A DNA stretch of 64,000 bases from Clostridium sp. HBUAS56010 (GCF_007115105.1 NZ_SULJ01000007.1:69729-133728), one strand, 5' to 3'. Shown: positions 10,641 to 19,148, numbered from the stretch's first letter. Translations and numbers: made by a program. The notes: a model not told the origin generated them from the sequence alone.

Positions 10641-11653
10641 GGAAACCCGTGGGGGTCGCTGTGATTGGCTGCGGAATGATATCCCAAAACCACATAAAAG
10701 CATTACAAAATTTAGAAGGAATAGAAATTTACGCATTTTGTGACATTGACCGGTCAAAGGCAGAAGCCATGGCGGCGAGATACGGAGTGTCAAACATTTT
10801 TGATGATTACAAAAAGCTGCTTCTTGATGATGGGGTTGATGTGGTACATATCTGCACGCCGCATTATCTGCACCCCCAGATGACTGTGGAAGCATTTGAG
10901 GCAGGAAAGCATGTTTTGTGCGAGAAGCCCATGTCTTTTACGGTGGAAGAGGGGAAGCGGATGATCCGGGCAAGAGATGAAGCAGGAAAACAGCTTGCTA
11001 TCTGTTTTCAGAACAGATATAACGAATCTTCTATCTATATGAAACAGGTAATGGAATCCGGTGTTCTTGGACGCTTAATGGGGGCAAGGGCACAGGTTAC
11101 ATGGAACCGGAGACCAGAGTATTATGAGAATTCCCCATGGCGGGGCAGTTGGGAAAAGGAGGGCGGTGGAGTTTTAATCAATCAGGCGATCCATACCTTT
11201 GATCTTCTTTGCTGGCTCACCGGAAATATCCGTACGGTAGAGGCAAGTCTTTCCACAAAACGTCTGAAACAGACTATAGAAGTGGAAGATACGGTAGATG
11301 TGTTTATGACAGGAGAACAGGGGGAACGTTTTCTGTTCTACGCAAGCAATTGTTATGTAAGCAATGCACCGGTTGAACTGGAGATCATCTGTGACAGAGG
11401 AAGCCTGAAACTTGTGGGCAATGAAGTTGTGACAAACCGGGATGGAATCGTTACAAAACAGGATTATACTTCCGGTACGGTTCATGGAAAAGACTACTGG
11501 GGAAGCGGTCACGGATTGTTTATACAGGATTTTTATCACTGCATTAAAACGGGAGATAGGTTCCCTGTCAGTGGGGAAGAGGCGCTCTTTACAACAAGTC
11601 TTCTGGATGCAGTATACCGGTCAGGAAAAAGCGGAGAAGTAATTAAGATATAG
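10637..11653 (+). CDS. Gfo/Idh/MocA family oxidoreductase
   Basis: A 338-residue NAD(P)-dependent dehydrogenase-like protein: GCGMISQNH nucleotide-binding loop near residue 13, CEKPMS near 95, and GGGVLINQAIHTFDLLCW in the substrate domain, with the His at the family's usual catalytic position. It starts inside the stop of the AraC gene (ATGA overlap) behind GGGAGG, so its translation is coupled to the regulator. Third paralog in the cluster; substrate unknown, probably an imported sugar acid or glycoside. Confidence 0.86.
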   Translation: MRKPVGVAVIGCGMISQNHIKALQNLEGIEIYAFCDIDRSKAEAMAARYGVSNIFDDYKKLLLDDGVDVVHICTPHYLHPQMTVEAFEAGKHVLCEKPMSFTVEEGKRMIRARDEAGKQLAICFQNRYNESSIYMKQVMESGVLGRLMGARAQVTWNRRPEYYENSPWRGSWEKEGGGVLINQAIHTFDLLCWLTGNIRTVEASLSTKRLKQTIEVEDTVDVFMTGEQGERFLFYASNCYVSNAPVELEIICDRGSLKLVGNEVVTNRDGIVTKQDYTSGTVHGKDYWGSGHGLFIQDFYHCIKTGDRFPVSGEEALFTTSLLDAVYRSGKSGEVIKI

Positions 11654-11669
11654 AAAAGAGGAAGAATAT

Positions 11670-12599
11670 ATGGTTCGTTGCAAAGGGGTTACATGGAAAG
11701 AGCGGGTTAAGAAAGACTTTAAGCGGAACTGGATGCTTTATCTGATGATCCTGCCGATTATTTTGTATTATCTCATATTTAAATTCGGTCCCATGTTTGG
11801 ATTATCCATTGCTTTTATGGATTACAAACCGGCAAGAGGATTTTTAGCAAGTAAATTCATAGGGCTTAAGCATTTTAAGGCATTTTTCTCAGATTATTAT
11901 TTTGGCAGGCTTTTGATTAATACCATAAGGATCAGTCTATTTGATTTAATGACATTTCCCATACCAGTTATTCTAGCGTTGCTTATTAACGAGTTAAAGA
12001 ATAAACAGTATTCCAAAGTGGTTCAGACCGTAACCTACATTCCCCATTTCATTTCCACCGTAGTAATCTGCGGTATGGTATTAAAGCTTACAAGTTCAAG
12101 CGGCGGAATTACCATGATTTTAAGCAGGCTCTTTGGAATAAAGCAGGAGGCAATGCTTAACAATGTGAATAATTTCCTTCCGGTTTATATTACAACAGAA
12201 CTGTGGCAGAGTGTGGGCTGGAATTCCATTATCTATCTGTCTGCTCTATCCGGTATTGACCAGGAACTCTATGATGCGGCAAGAGTGGATGGAGCCGGAC
12301 GCTTTAAACAGATTATTTATATCACCATTCCATGTCTGTTGCCGACCATTACCATTATGCTGATTTTGAAAATGGGAAAAATCTTTAACGTGGGATATGA
12401 AAAAATCATGCTTTTGTATAACCCGATGATTTATGAGAAGGCAGACGTAATCAATACATATGTGTACAGAAAAGGCTTAATTGATGCCCAGTACAGTTAT
12501 AGTGCAGCGGTGGGACTGTTTAACTGCGTAGTCAGCTTCCTGCTGGTGACAATTACCAACCGGGTAAGTAAAAAAGTCAATGGAAACGGACTATGGTAA
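11670..12599 (+). CDS. sugar ABC transporter permease (LplB-like)
   Basis: A 309-residue inner-membrane permease with six predicted helices and the EAA-loop region (ELYDAARVDGAGRFKQIIYITIP residues, split here as ELYDAARVDGAG and RFKQIIYITIP) that docks with the ATPase. Similar to the LplB/YtcP-type permeases that pair with large lipoprotein binders. It follows the oxidoreductase by 16 bases with GAGGAAG before the ATG. No ATPase gene is in the cluster, so a shared MsmX-like ATPase elsewhere is expected. Confidence 0.88.
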   Translation: MVRCKGVTWKERVKKDFKRNWMLYLMILPIILYYLIFKFGPMFGLSIAFMDYKPARGFLASKFIGLKHFKAFFSDYYFGRLLINTIRISLFDLMTFPIPVILALLINELKNKQYSKVVQTVTYIPHFISTVVICGMVLKLTSSSGGITMILSRLFGIKQEAMLNNVNNFLPVYITTELWQSVGWNSIIYLSALSGIDQELYDAARVDGAGRFKQIIYITIPCLLPTITIMLILKMGKIFNVGYEKIMLLYNPMIYEKADVINTYVYRKGLIDAQYSYSAAVGLFNCVVSFLLVTITNRVSKKVNGNGLW

Positions 12600-12609
12600 G
12601 GAGGGCAGT

Positions 12610-13506
12610 ATGAAGCGATATAGAGAGGGTAGAAAAGTCCGGGGAAGCCGGGGCGAAAAGTTTTTTGATATATTTAATGTATTATTGATGTTTGGGCTGA
12701 TGGTGATGGTCTTAATTCCTCTGATTCATGTGGTGGCAGCTTCTTTTAGCAATCCCTCCTCTTATGTGAGACATCAGGGACTGCTTCTCTATCCGGTGGA
12801 TTTTTGTCTGGATGCCTATCAGGCAGTAGTCAAGAATAAAAATATTCTCACCGGATATATGAATACGATTTTCGTGGTGGTGGTGGGAACCTCATTTAAT
12901 CTCTTGACAACCATCATAGCGGCATATGTTCTTTCCAGAAAAAATGTACTTTGGAATAATACCATTATGATGGCACTGGTGTTCAGCATGTATTTCAGCG
13001 GCGGAATGATTCCTTTTTATCTGGTGGTAAAAGGGGTGGGCTTAAATAACAGTATCTGGGCGCTGATTATTCCGTCCCTGGTAAGCACTTATAACCTGAT
13101 TATTATGAGAACCGCAATGGCATCAGTTCCGGAGAGTATGGAGGAGTCTGCAAAGCTTGACGGAGCCAATCACTGGACGATTTTGTGGAGAATCATGTTT
13201 CCCTTAGTAAAACCTACGGTTGCGGTTATCTGTCTTTATTATGCGGTGACCCACTGGAATGCATGGTTTGATTCCATGTTGTTTATCAGAGACAGGGAGA
13301 GATATCCTTTACAGCTTATTCTCCGTGAGATTCTGATTCAGAATGATACCACAGCCATGACAGCAGGGGGCGGAGAAGATTATCTGATCAGTGAAACCAT
13401 TCAGTTTGCCACCATTGTTGTAGCAACGTTACCGATTCTTGCATTTTATCCCTATATTCAGAAATATTTCGTGAAAGGAGTTATGATCGGTGCTGTAAAA
13501 GGATAG
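12610..13506 (+). CDS. sugar ABC transporter permease (LplC-like)
   Basis: A 298-residue second permease with six predicted helices and the EAA-loop (MEESAKLDGANHWTI). I place the start at ATG 12610 behind AAGGAGG; an in-frame ATG at 12580 lies inside the previous gene and lacks a ribosome site. It forms the membrane heterodimer with the 11670 product and works with the lipoprotein at 2657. Confidence 0.88.
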   Translation: MKRYREGRKVRGSRGEKFFDIFNVLLMFGLMVMVLIPLIHVVAASFSNPSSYVRHQGLLLYPVDFCLDAYQAVVKNKNILTGYMNTIFVVVVGTSFNLLTTIIAAYVLSRKNVLWNNTIMMALVFSMYFSGGMIPFYLVVKGVGLNNSIWALIIPSLVSTYNLIIMRTAMASVPESMEESAKLDGANHWTILWRIMFPLVKPTVAVICLYYAVTHWNAWFDSMLFIRDRERYPLQLILREILIQNDTTAMTAGGGEDYLISETIQFATIVVATLPILAFYPYIQKYFVKGVMIGAVKG

Positions 13507-13525
13507 CCGGTCTGCGGTGAAAAAT

Positions 13526-14524
13526 ATGAGAGTATTATATGAAACCATGTATCAGGAGTTTTATCGGGTACTTGTAAAAAAAGGTTTTTTAAAGGAACGG
13601 GCGGATCTGTCTGCAAAGCTGTTTGCAGATGCCAGCAGGGATGGGGTATATACTCATGGATTGAACCGGTTTGTAAAATTTATTGCCAGCCTGGATACGG
13701 GCTGTGTGGATATTCATGGAGTACCTGTATTAAAGGATTCTCTTGGAGTGCTGGAACGATATGACGGAAAAAAGGGACCAGGCAACTTAAATGCCCATTT
13801 CTGCATGAAGCGTGCCATTGAACTTGCCAAAAGACAGACCATTGGCTGTGTGGCGCTTTCCAACACCAACCACTGGATGCGCCCCGGCAATTACGGTTTA
13901 ATGGCTGTAGAGGAAAACTGCATCGGAATTTTATGGACCAATACCATTCCCAATATGCCTCCCTGGGGAGGAAAAGAAGCAAAGCTTGGCAACAACCCGG
14001 TGGTACTTGCCATTCCAAACGGGGAGACTCCTGTACTGGTGGATGTGGCGATGTCCATGTTCTCTTATGGGAAACTGGAATCTTATAAAAGATCGGGAAA
14101 AGACCTTCCTGTTGAGGGCGGTTACGACATGGATCAGAATCTTACAAAGGATGCGGCAAAAATTCTTGAAACCCGGCAGTGTCTGCCAATTGGCTACTGG
14201 AAAGGTTCCGGTCTTTCCCTTGCCCTGGATTTAATTGCGTCTGTTTTGGCAGGAGGAAGTACGTCACGGATGGTAGGAACCCTTCCCTGTGAAACAAACC
14301 TTTCCCAGGTGTTTTTAGCGGTCAGTCTGGATGCACTTCCTGATCAGGAAACCTTAGTTCGTGAGATTCATGCCACTTTGGAAGATATGAAACAATCAGC
14401 TCCCATATCAGAATCACGCCCGGTTTATTATCCAGGTGAAAATATGAAGAATGTGAGAAATGAAAATATGGAACTGGGGATTCCGGTTGATGAAGGAATC
14501 TGGCAGAAGGTATTGGAGATGTAG
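13526..14524 (+). CDS. malate/L-lactate dehydrogenase family; 2,3-diketo-L-gulonate reductase-like
   Basis: A 332-residue NAD(P)-dependent oxidoreductase of the Ldh_2 (YlbC/YiaK/ComC) family. The DGVYTHGLNRF stretch near residue 37 and SNTNHWMRPGNYGL near 115 match the YiaK/DlgD branch, which reduces 2,3-diketo-L-gulonate to 3-dehydro-L-gulonate. ATG 13526 fits the family N terminus better than the GTG at 13517; neither has a strong ribosome site. A reductase for a keto sugar acid fits downstream of a uronate lyase. Exact substrate inferred only. Confidence 0.82.
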   Translation: MRVLYETMYQEFYRVLVKKGFLKERADLSAKLFADASRDGVYTHGLNRFVKFIASLDTGCVDIHGVPVLKDSLGVLERYDGKKGPGNLNAHFCMKRAIELAKRQTIGCVALSNTNHWMRPGNYGLMAVEENCIGILWTNTIPNMPPWGGKEAKLGNNPVVLAIPNGETPVLVDVAMSMFSYGKLESYKRSGKDLPVEGGYDMDQNLTKDAAKILETRQCLPIGYWKGSGLSLALDLIASVLAGGSTSRMVGTLPCETNLSQVFLAVSLDALPDQETLVREIHATLEDMKQSAPISESRPVYYPGENMKNVRNENMELGIPVDEGIWQKVLEM

Positions 14525-14534
14525 GAGGAAGATT

Positions 14535-15314
14535 ATGATTATACCGGGTATGGTATCAGCCACGTTTCGGGATCAGTCCGCAGATGAGGTTCTGCGTCTG
14601 TGCCGGCTGGCGGATTTAAAGGGAATAGAGTGGTCGGAACATGCCCATGTATTTCCCGAAGATTTAGAAGGAGCCAGGAAACTGGGAGAACAAACCAGAA
14701 AAGAAGGACTGATGGTTGCGGCATACGGCTCCTACTTTCGTCTGGGAAATGAAAAGGAACCGGAAGAAGCATTTTTAAAGTCTGTAAAGGCAGCGGCTGC
14801 CCTTGGAGCACCAATTATCCGGATATGGGCTGGAACAAAGCCTTCGGCACAGGTGGGAAAAGAAGAATTTTCCAATCTCTGCAAAGAAGCGAAGGCAGTG
14901 GCTGAAATTGCGGCTTCCCATGGGATAAAAACGGCATTTGAATGGCATAAAGACACGCTTACAGACACCAATGATTCTGCCATGGAGCTGTTAAAGAAAG
15001 CGGATCATGACAATCTGTACTGTCTGTGGCAGCCCACCGCCGCTTTATCTATGGAAGAAAGGGTCCGTGGAATTGATCTGTTGGGAAGCAGGCTTTTAAA
15101 CCTTCATATCTATTACTGGGCAGATGGAAAAAAATTTCCGCTGGAAGAAGGAAAAGCCCTGTGGCAGCAGTATTTTGACCATGTGGATCAGACCGTATGC
15201 CGGTATGGACTGCTGGAATTTGTAAAGGATGGGAAAAAAGAGCAATTTTTAGAAGATGCAAAGGTTCTTCATGACATGTTAAACAATCAAGAGAGGGAAA
15301 AGAGAAAGGAATAA
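14535..15314 (+). CDS. sugar phosphate isomerase/epimerase family protein
   Basis: A 259-residue TIM-barrel protein of the xylose isomerase-like family, the second in this cluster and distinct from the one at 6364. Candidate metal ligands are in TAFEWHKDTLTDT (strand 5), LYCLWQPT and LNLHIYYW. The start at ATG 14535 has AGGAGGAAG just before it; the frame is open further upstream but that part overlaps the previous gene and has no family similarity. It may convert the keto-sugar acid produced by the neighbouring dehydrogenases. Function beyond the family is not evident. Confidence 0.8.
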   Translation: MIIPGMVSATFRDQSADEVLRLCRLADLKGIEWSEHAHVFPEDLEGARKLGEQTRKEGLMVAAYGSYFRLGNEKEPEEAFLKSVKAAAALGAPIIRIWAGTKPSAQVGKEEFSNLCKEAKAVAEIAASHGIKTAFEWHKDTLTDTNDSAMELLKKADHDNLYCLWQPTAALSMEERVRGIDLLGSRLLNLHIYYWADGKKFPLEEGKALWQQYFDHVDQTVCRYGLLEFVKDGKKEQFLEDAKVLHDMLNNQEREKRKE

Positions 15315-15318
15315 GACA

Positions 15319-16575
15319 ATGGCAGATTTATATGTAAAAGAGTTTGATATGATCAATCCATTTGTAGTAGCTTCCAGTCCTGCTACCCAGGGAGCAAGAA
15401 ATGTACTGAAAACTTCCGCCATGCGGCCCGGAGCTATTGTGCTCCGTAATTTTGGCCACGGAGCAGGAGGCGGCAGTTACATAGGACCGGACAGCCGTGC
15501 CATGTATTCCGGAGAGATGTGTATGCACAGTCACGGAGTAGGCAGACAGATTAAGGACCGGATATCCACTCTGGAACAGTACTGTGAGGAAGTGGAAACC
15601 ATTAAGCGGTCCATGGATCAGGATATCCGTCTGTGGGTATCGGTAGGTCATTACAGTGATATTGTCAAAGGCGGAAACTGGGAAAAGAGCTGGGTGGAGC
15701 AGGCAAAAGAATTGAAACGGGCAGGAGCGGATGCGGTGGAGCTTCATTTTAATACACCTGGAGTTGCGGTTGCAAAGGACCGGATCTTTGATTACCATCA
15801 GCTTCTTCGTCACAGCATTTCTATCATAAAAAAAGAAATCCCCGATCTTCCCATTATGGCAAAGCTTGCCATGGAATCCTGTGATGTACTTACTTCCATC
15901 CGGGTTGCAGAGGCAGCCGGCGCATCGGCTGCAGGTCCAACAGCAAGATGGAAAGGTTTTTACTTTGATCTGGACTGGAGAACCACCCAGGCAAGACCCG
16001 GGTCCGGTTATGGGGGAACCCAGGCAACTCCTCTTGTCTGCTATGCCATTGCAGAAGCCAGAACCAATGGATTAAAGATTCCTATGTACGGCGGAGGCGG
16101 TGTCTTCAATTATCAGCAGGCAGCGAGGATTCTCATGGCTGGAAGCCAGGCGGTACAGCTTGGGGCACTGGCATGCTCCGGCGGCGTTTCTGCAGGAAAG
16201 AAAGCCATCAAAGATCTGAATCATTTCATGGATCAGAATGGCTATAAAAATATGAATGATCTATGCGGTGATGCCTTAAAGCTGTTTTCCATGCCAAAAG
16301 GGGTTTTGGAAGAGAGACAGGAACGGCTTGGCAGAGCATACCAGGAGGCACAGGTTTCGGATCAATGCATCCGGTGCGGACGGTGTGTGGATGTGTGCTG
16401 GCATGAAGGCATTAAGATGGAGGAAGGACCGGCAATGAAGACCGATCAGTGTATTGGATGCGGTTACTGCTTCCAGGTTTGTCCAACTGGTGCCTTACAT
16501 GTGGAAAAGGAAGAAATACTTGCCTCTGTATTTGAGGAAAATAACATCAAAAGAGGAAGCGAAAGCTATAATTAG
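15319..16575 (+). CDS. PreA/dihydroorotate dehydrogenase-like FMN protein with C-terminal 2[4Fe-4S] ferredoxin
   Basis: A 418-residue protein. The first ~320 residues form a DHODH/PreA-type FMN TIM barrel (PIMAKLAMES, GGGGVFNYQQAARILMAGSQ phosphate-binding region). The C terminus has two cysteine sets, CIRCGRCVDVC (~350) and CIGCGYCFQVC (~377), for two [4Fe-4S] clusters. In dihydropyrimidine dehydrogenase this module set reduces a C=C bond next to a carbonyl. The region that holds the catalytic Cys in DHODH and DPD (NxxCPN-like) reads HFNTPG here, so the usual base seems absent and the substrate is probably not a pyrimidine. It sits 4 bases after a sugar isomerase and is cotranscribed with the sugar genes. 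It could reduce an unsaturated sugar acid (inference). Confidence 0.78.
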   Translation: MADLYVKEFDMINPFVVASSPATQGARNVLKTSAMRPGAIVLRNFGHGAGGGSYIGPDSRAMYSGEMCMHSHGVGRQIKDRISTLEQYCEEVETIKRSMDQDIRLWVSVGHYSDIVKGGNWEKSWVEQAKELKRAGADAVELHFNTPGVAVAKDRIFDYHQLLRHSISIIKKEIPDLPIMAKLAMESCDVLTSIRVAEAAGASAAGPTARWKGFYFDLDWRTTQARPGSGYGGTQATPLVCYAIAEARTNGLKIPMYGGGGVFNYQQAARILMAGSQAVQLGALACSGGVSAGKKAIKDLNHFMDQNGYKNMNDLCGDALKLFSMPKGVLEERQERLGRAYQEAQVSDQCIRCGRCVDVCWHEGIKMEEGPAMKTDQCIGCGYCFQVCPTGALHVEKEEILASVFEENNIKRGSESYN

Positions 16576-16603
16576 TTTTGCAGGAAAATGGGGAGGGGAT
16601 CAG

Positions 16604-17134
16604 GTGACACTGGTTGAAGCGGTAAAATCAAAGAATCAGGAACAGGTAAGAACCGTAATCTATGAAGACCCGCAGGCAATTAAGCGGGAGGGAAAGGAAG
16701 CCGTTTTTTTGGCAGCCAGAGAAGGAGATCTTGCCGTATTAAAATATCTTGTGGAATATTCAGCAGTCAATATGGGAGAAAGAGATGAATCCGGACGCTC
16801 CCCTCTTTTTTCCGGTGTTCTCTCCGGAAATCTGGAGGTGGTTGCGTATCTGGTGGAACGGGTGGGGCTTTCTCCTTTGGAAGGGGATTTAAAGAGCAGG
16901 ACTCCCTATGATCTGGCTCATGAGACAGCCCAGACTGCCATTGAGGATTATTTTTCCCGTATAACCGGTGCTGCATATGAAGATACATACCATAATCCGG
17001 TTATAAAGGGGTTCTCTTCGGATCCTTCTATTCTGCGGGTGGGAGAAGATTACTATATGGTGCATTCTTCCTTCTGCTATTTTCCCTGTATTCCATTGGA
17101 GAATCACAAGCAGTCTTTGATTCCTTTCATGTAA
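16604..17134 (+). pseudogene. ankyrin-repeat/GH43 fusion gene, internally deleted
   Basis: From GTG 16604 (GGGGAGGGG upstream) the frame encodes about 125 residues with ankyrin-type repeats (AVFLAAREGDLAVLKYLVEY, GRSPLFSGVLSGNLEVVAYL), then the first strand of a family 43 glycoside hydrolase: NPVIKGFSSDPSILRVG followed by EDYYMVHSSFCYFP, including the GH43 catalytic-base Asp (SSDPS). After that the GH43 pattern breaks off and the frame stops after 12 more residues. In another frame, 17092-17151 encodes a tail (AVFDSFHVKDKSGT, stop 17152) that looks like the last strand of the GH43 C-terminal sandwich. Most of the catalytic domain seems deleted with a frameshift, so this is a remnant. Confidence 0.7.
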
Positions 17135-17190
17135 AAGATAAAAGCGGGACGTGAAAATTAAAATAAGCAGTTTTCAGATATGACCTGATA

Positions 17191-17234
17191 AAAAGAAAGC
17201 AGACTGGAAGAAATTCCGGCCTGCTTTCTTTTTG
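17191..17234. terminator. bidirectional terminator
   Basis: GAAAGCAG and CTGCTTTC arms enclose a shorter TGGAA/TTCCG stem, with A-run before and T-run after. It closes both the sugar cluster (plus strand) and the superoxide dismutase gene (minus strand). Confidence 0.85.
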
Positions 17235-17255
17235 TCCGGGACATCAAGCTGCGCT

Positions 17256-17888
17256 CTAGCAGCCGGAAATACAGGACTGGTAAAGCTGGCTGGCCCGGTA
17301 CCAGTCAATCACCTGAAACCAGTCTTCAATATAGGCAGCACGCTGGTTATAATGTTTTAAAAAGTAAGCGTGCTCCCACACATCAATGGCAAGGATGGGG
17401 GAAAGATTTTTGCTGATGGGTGTATCCTGATTGGCGGAAGTCACAAACATCAGTTTAAAATTCTCATCCAGTACCAGCCAGGCGTAGCCAGATCCAAATA
17501 CAGACAGTGCCTTTTCTTTAAATTCCTCAAAGAACTGGTCCATGGAATGGAACGTATCGAGAATTGCAGGGTAGAGCATACCAGCGTTGCATCGTGAATC
17601 CAGATCAGACATTCCATTGAAGTAAAAGATATGGTTATAGACCCCTCCTGCATTATTTTTAATGGGTTGGCAGATATTTTTGGGCAGACAGTCCGCATAG
17701 CAGATCAGCTTTTGCAAAGACCAGTCCTGGAGTTCACAGTAATCTTTTAAGATACCGTTTAGGTTATTGACATAAGCCTGCAAAAGACGGTCATGATGGA
17801 TGTACATGGTCTTTGTATCAATATAAGGTTCCAGTCCGTCATAGTCATAGGGGAGAGGAGGATTTACAAAAGGATAATGTTCATTCAT
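17256..17888 (-). CDS. superoxide dismutase, Fe/Mn family (Mn-type signature)
   Basis: A 210-residue cytosolic enzyme that dismutates superoxide. The metal ligands are present: His31 (MYIHH), His in AGGVYNH, and Asp and His in DVWEHAYFLKHYNQR. Gly-Gly in NNAGG and Gln in ANQDTP are the Mn-type outer-sphere pattern. Odd point: the gateway His (His30 in E. coli SodA) is Leu35 here (HHDRLLQAY), while the partner Tyr39 is kept. The C terminus extends by about a dozen residues with two Cys. Single gene, divergent from the sulfate operon; AAAGGAA lies 9 bases before the ATG. Confidence 0.88.
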   Translation of the reverse strand: MNEHYPFVNPPLPYDYDGLEPYIDTKTMYIHHDRLLQAYVNNLNGILKDYCELQDWSLQKLICYADCLPKNICQPIKNNAGGVYNHIFYFNGMSDLDSRCNAGMLYPAILDTFHSMDQFFEEFKEKALSVFGSGYAWLVLDENFKLMFVTSANQDTPISKNLSPILAIDVWEHAYFLKHYNQRAAYIEDWFQVIDWYRASQLYQSCISGC

Positions 17889-17990
17889 GGAGCAATTCCT
17901 TTTTATTTTTGCTATATCATATTCTGAGAAGAGAAGTATGTGTTGAAAAAAATAATTTTATTTTCCCTTAGGAAAAAAATAATTTCTCAC

Positions 17991-18019
17991 TTGAATTAAA
18001 CCTGTTTAACATATATAAT
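17991..18019 (+). promoter_or_regulatory. promoter of the sulfate operon
   Basis: TTGAAT (17991-17996), a 17-base spacer and TATAAT (18014-18019). The -10 box lies within the left arm of a perfect inverted repeat. The transcript would start near 18026, about 90 bases before the binding-protein start. Confidence 0.7.
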
Positions 18020-18039
18020 CAATATGTATATATGTTAAA
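18005..18039. promoter_or_regulatory. perfect inverted repeat, probable operator
   Basis: TTTAACATATATA (18005-18017) is repeated exactly in inverted form at 18027-18039 with a 9-base spacer. It covers the -10 and start site of the sulfate operon promoter, the position expected for a repressor. Which regulator binds is unknown; CymR- or LysR-type sulfur regulators are candidates. Confidence 0.65.
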
Positions 18040-18116
18040 TATTGGAAATATAAATGGAGAAAACATATTTTATCCGGATTTACATGATGTATGAAAAGGC
18101 AAACAGGAGGTCAATG

Positions 18117-19148
18117 ATGAGGAGATTAAAAAAGCTAGCTACGGTGTTTCTGTTACCAGTTCTTGCACTTTCTTTAGGAGCATGTGCCAGAGAGACGGGA
18201 AAAGACCAGTCTCAGTCCCAGTCTGTTACCATTACCAATGTTTCGTATGATCCCACCAGAGAGTTTTATCTTGCCTATAATAAGTTGTTTGAGGCTTATT
18301 ATTCCGAAACGTATGGAAAGCAGGTGGATGTGATCCAGTCCCATGGTGGTTCAGGAGGTCAGGCAAGATCTGTGATTGAAGGTGCCGGTGCAGATGTGGT
18401 AACTCTGGCACTTGCCCATGACATTACCCTGATCCAAAAAGCAGGTCTCATGAAACCCGACTGGATCAATGCGTTTAAGGAGAATTCTTCGCCCTATACT
18501 TCTACCATTGTTTTTCTGGTTAGAAAGGGGAATGAAAAGGGAATCAAAGATTGGGACGATCTGGTTACAGATGGGGTTAAGATTATTAATCCGGATCCAA
18601 AAAGCAGCGGGGGAGCATGCTGGAATTTTCTTGCGGCATGGAATTATGCGGATGAGAAATTTTCCGGGGATGAAACCAGGATGAAAGATTTCCTATCCAG
18701 ACTTTATTCCAATGTAACAGTTATGGATTCAGGAGCACGGGGAGCAACCACCACTTTTGTGGAGAATGGGCAGGGGGATGTGCTGATTGCCTGGGAGAAT
18801 GAAGCGATTATGGCAGTCAGCGAATATCCTGACCAATACGAGATTGTATCACCCAGTGTCAGTATTTTAGCACAGCCAAGCGTAGCCATTGTGGATGAGA
18901 ATGCGGATAAAAATCATACAAGAGAAGTGTCCAAAGAATATCTGGAACATTTATATACCCCAGAGGCACAGCATCTCATTGGGGAATATGGTTACAGACC
19001 ATCGGATCAGGGGATATTGAAGGAATTTTCTGATAAATTTGATTTGAATATGAAATTATGTACTATTGATGATTTTGGCGGTTGGGATGCCGTATACGAA
19101 AGATTCTTTGTTGACGGAGGAATATTCGATGAAATCTATGAGAACTAA
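18117..19148 (+). CDS. sulfate ABC transporter substrate-binding lipoprotein
   Basis: A 343-residue sulfate/thiosulfate-binding protein (Sbp/CysP family). The N terminus is a lipoprotein signal with Cys23 in LGAC. Family stretches include SHGGSGGQARSVIEGAGADVVTL (as SHGGSGGQARSV and GAGADVVTL), INPDPKSSGGACWNFLAAW and GQGDVLIAWENEA. ATG 18117 is 6 bases after AGGAGG; the ATG at 18114 is also possible but too close, and the upstream open frame has no ribosome site. First gene of the sulfate operon, with the inverted-repeat operator upstream. Confidence 0.9.
   Translation: MRRLKKLATVFLLPVLALSLGACARETGKDQSQSQSVTITNVSYDPTREFYLAYNKLFEAYYSETYGKQVDVIQSHGGSGGQARSVIEGAGADVVTLALAHDITLIQKAGLMKPDWINAFKENSSPYTSTIVFLVRKGNEKGIKDWDDLVTDGVKIINPDPKSSGGACWNFLAAWNYADEKFSGDETRMKDFLSRLYSNVTVMDSGARGATTTFVENGQGDVLIAWENEAIMAVSEYPDQYEIVSPSVSILAQPSVAIVDENADKNHTREVSKEYLEHLYTPEAQHLIGEYGYRPSDQGILKEFSDKFDLNMKLCTIDDFGGWDAVYERFFVDGGIFDEIYEN

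Noticed and set aside
13517-13525. GTG start for the diketogulonate-reductase-like gene
   Set aside because: No ribosome site, and the ATG at 13526 matches the known N terminus of the family.
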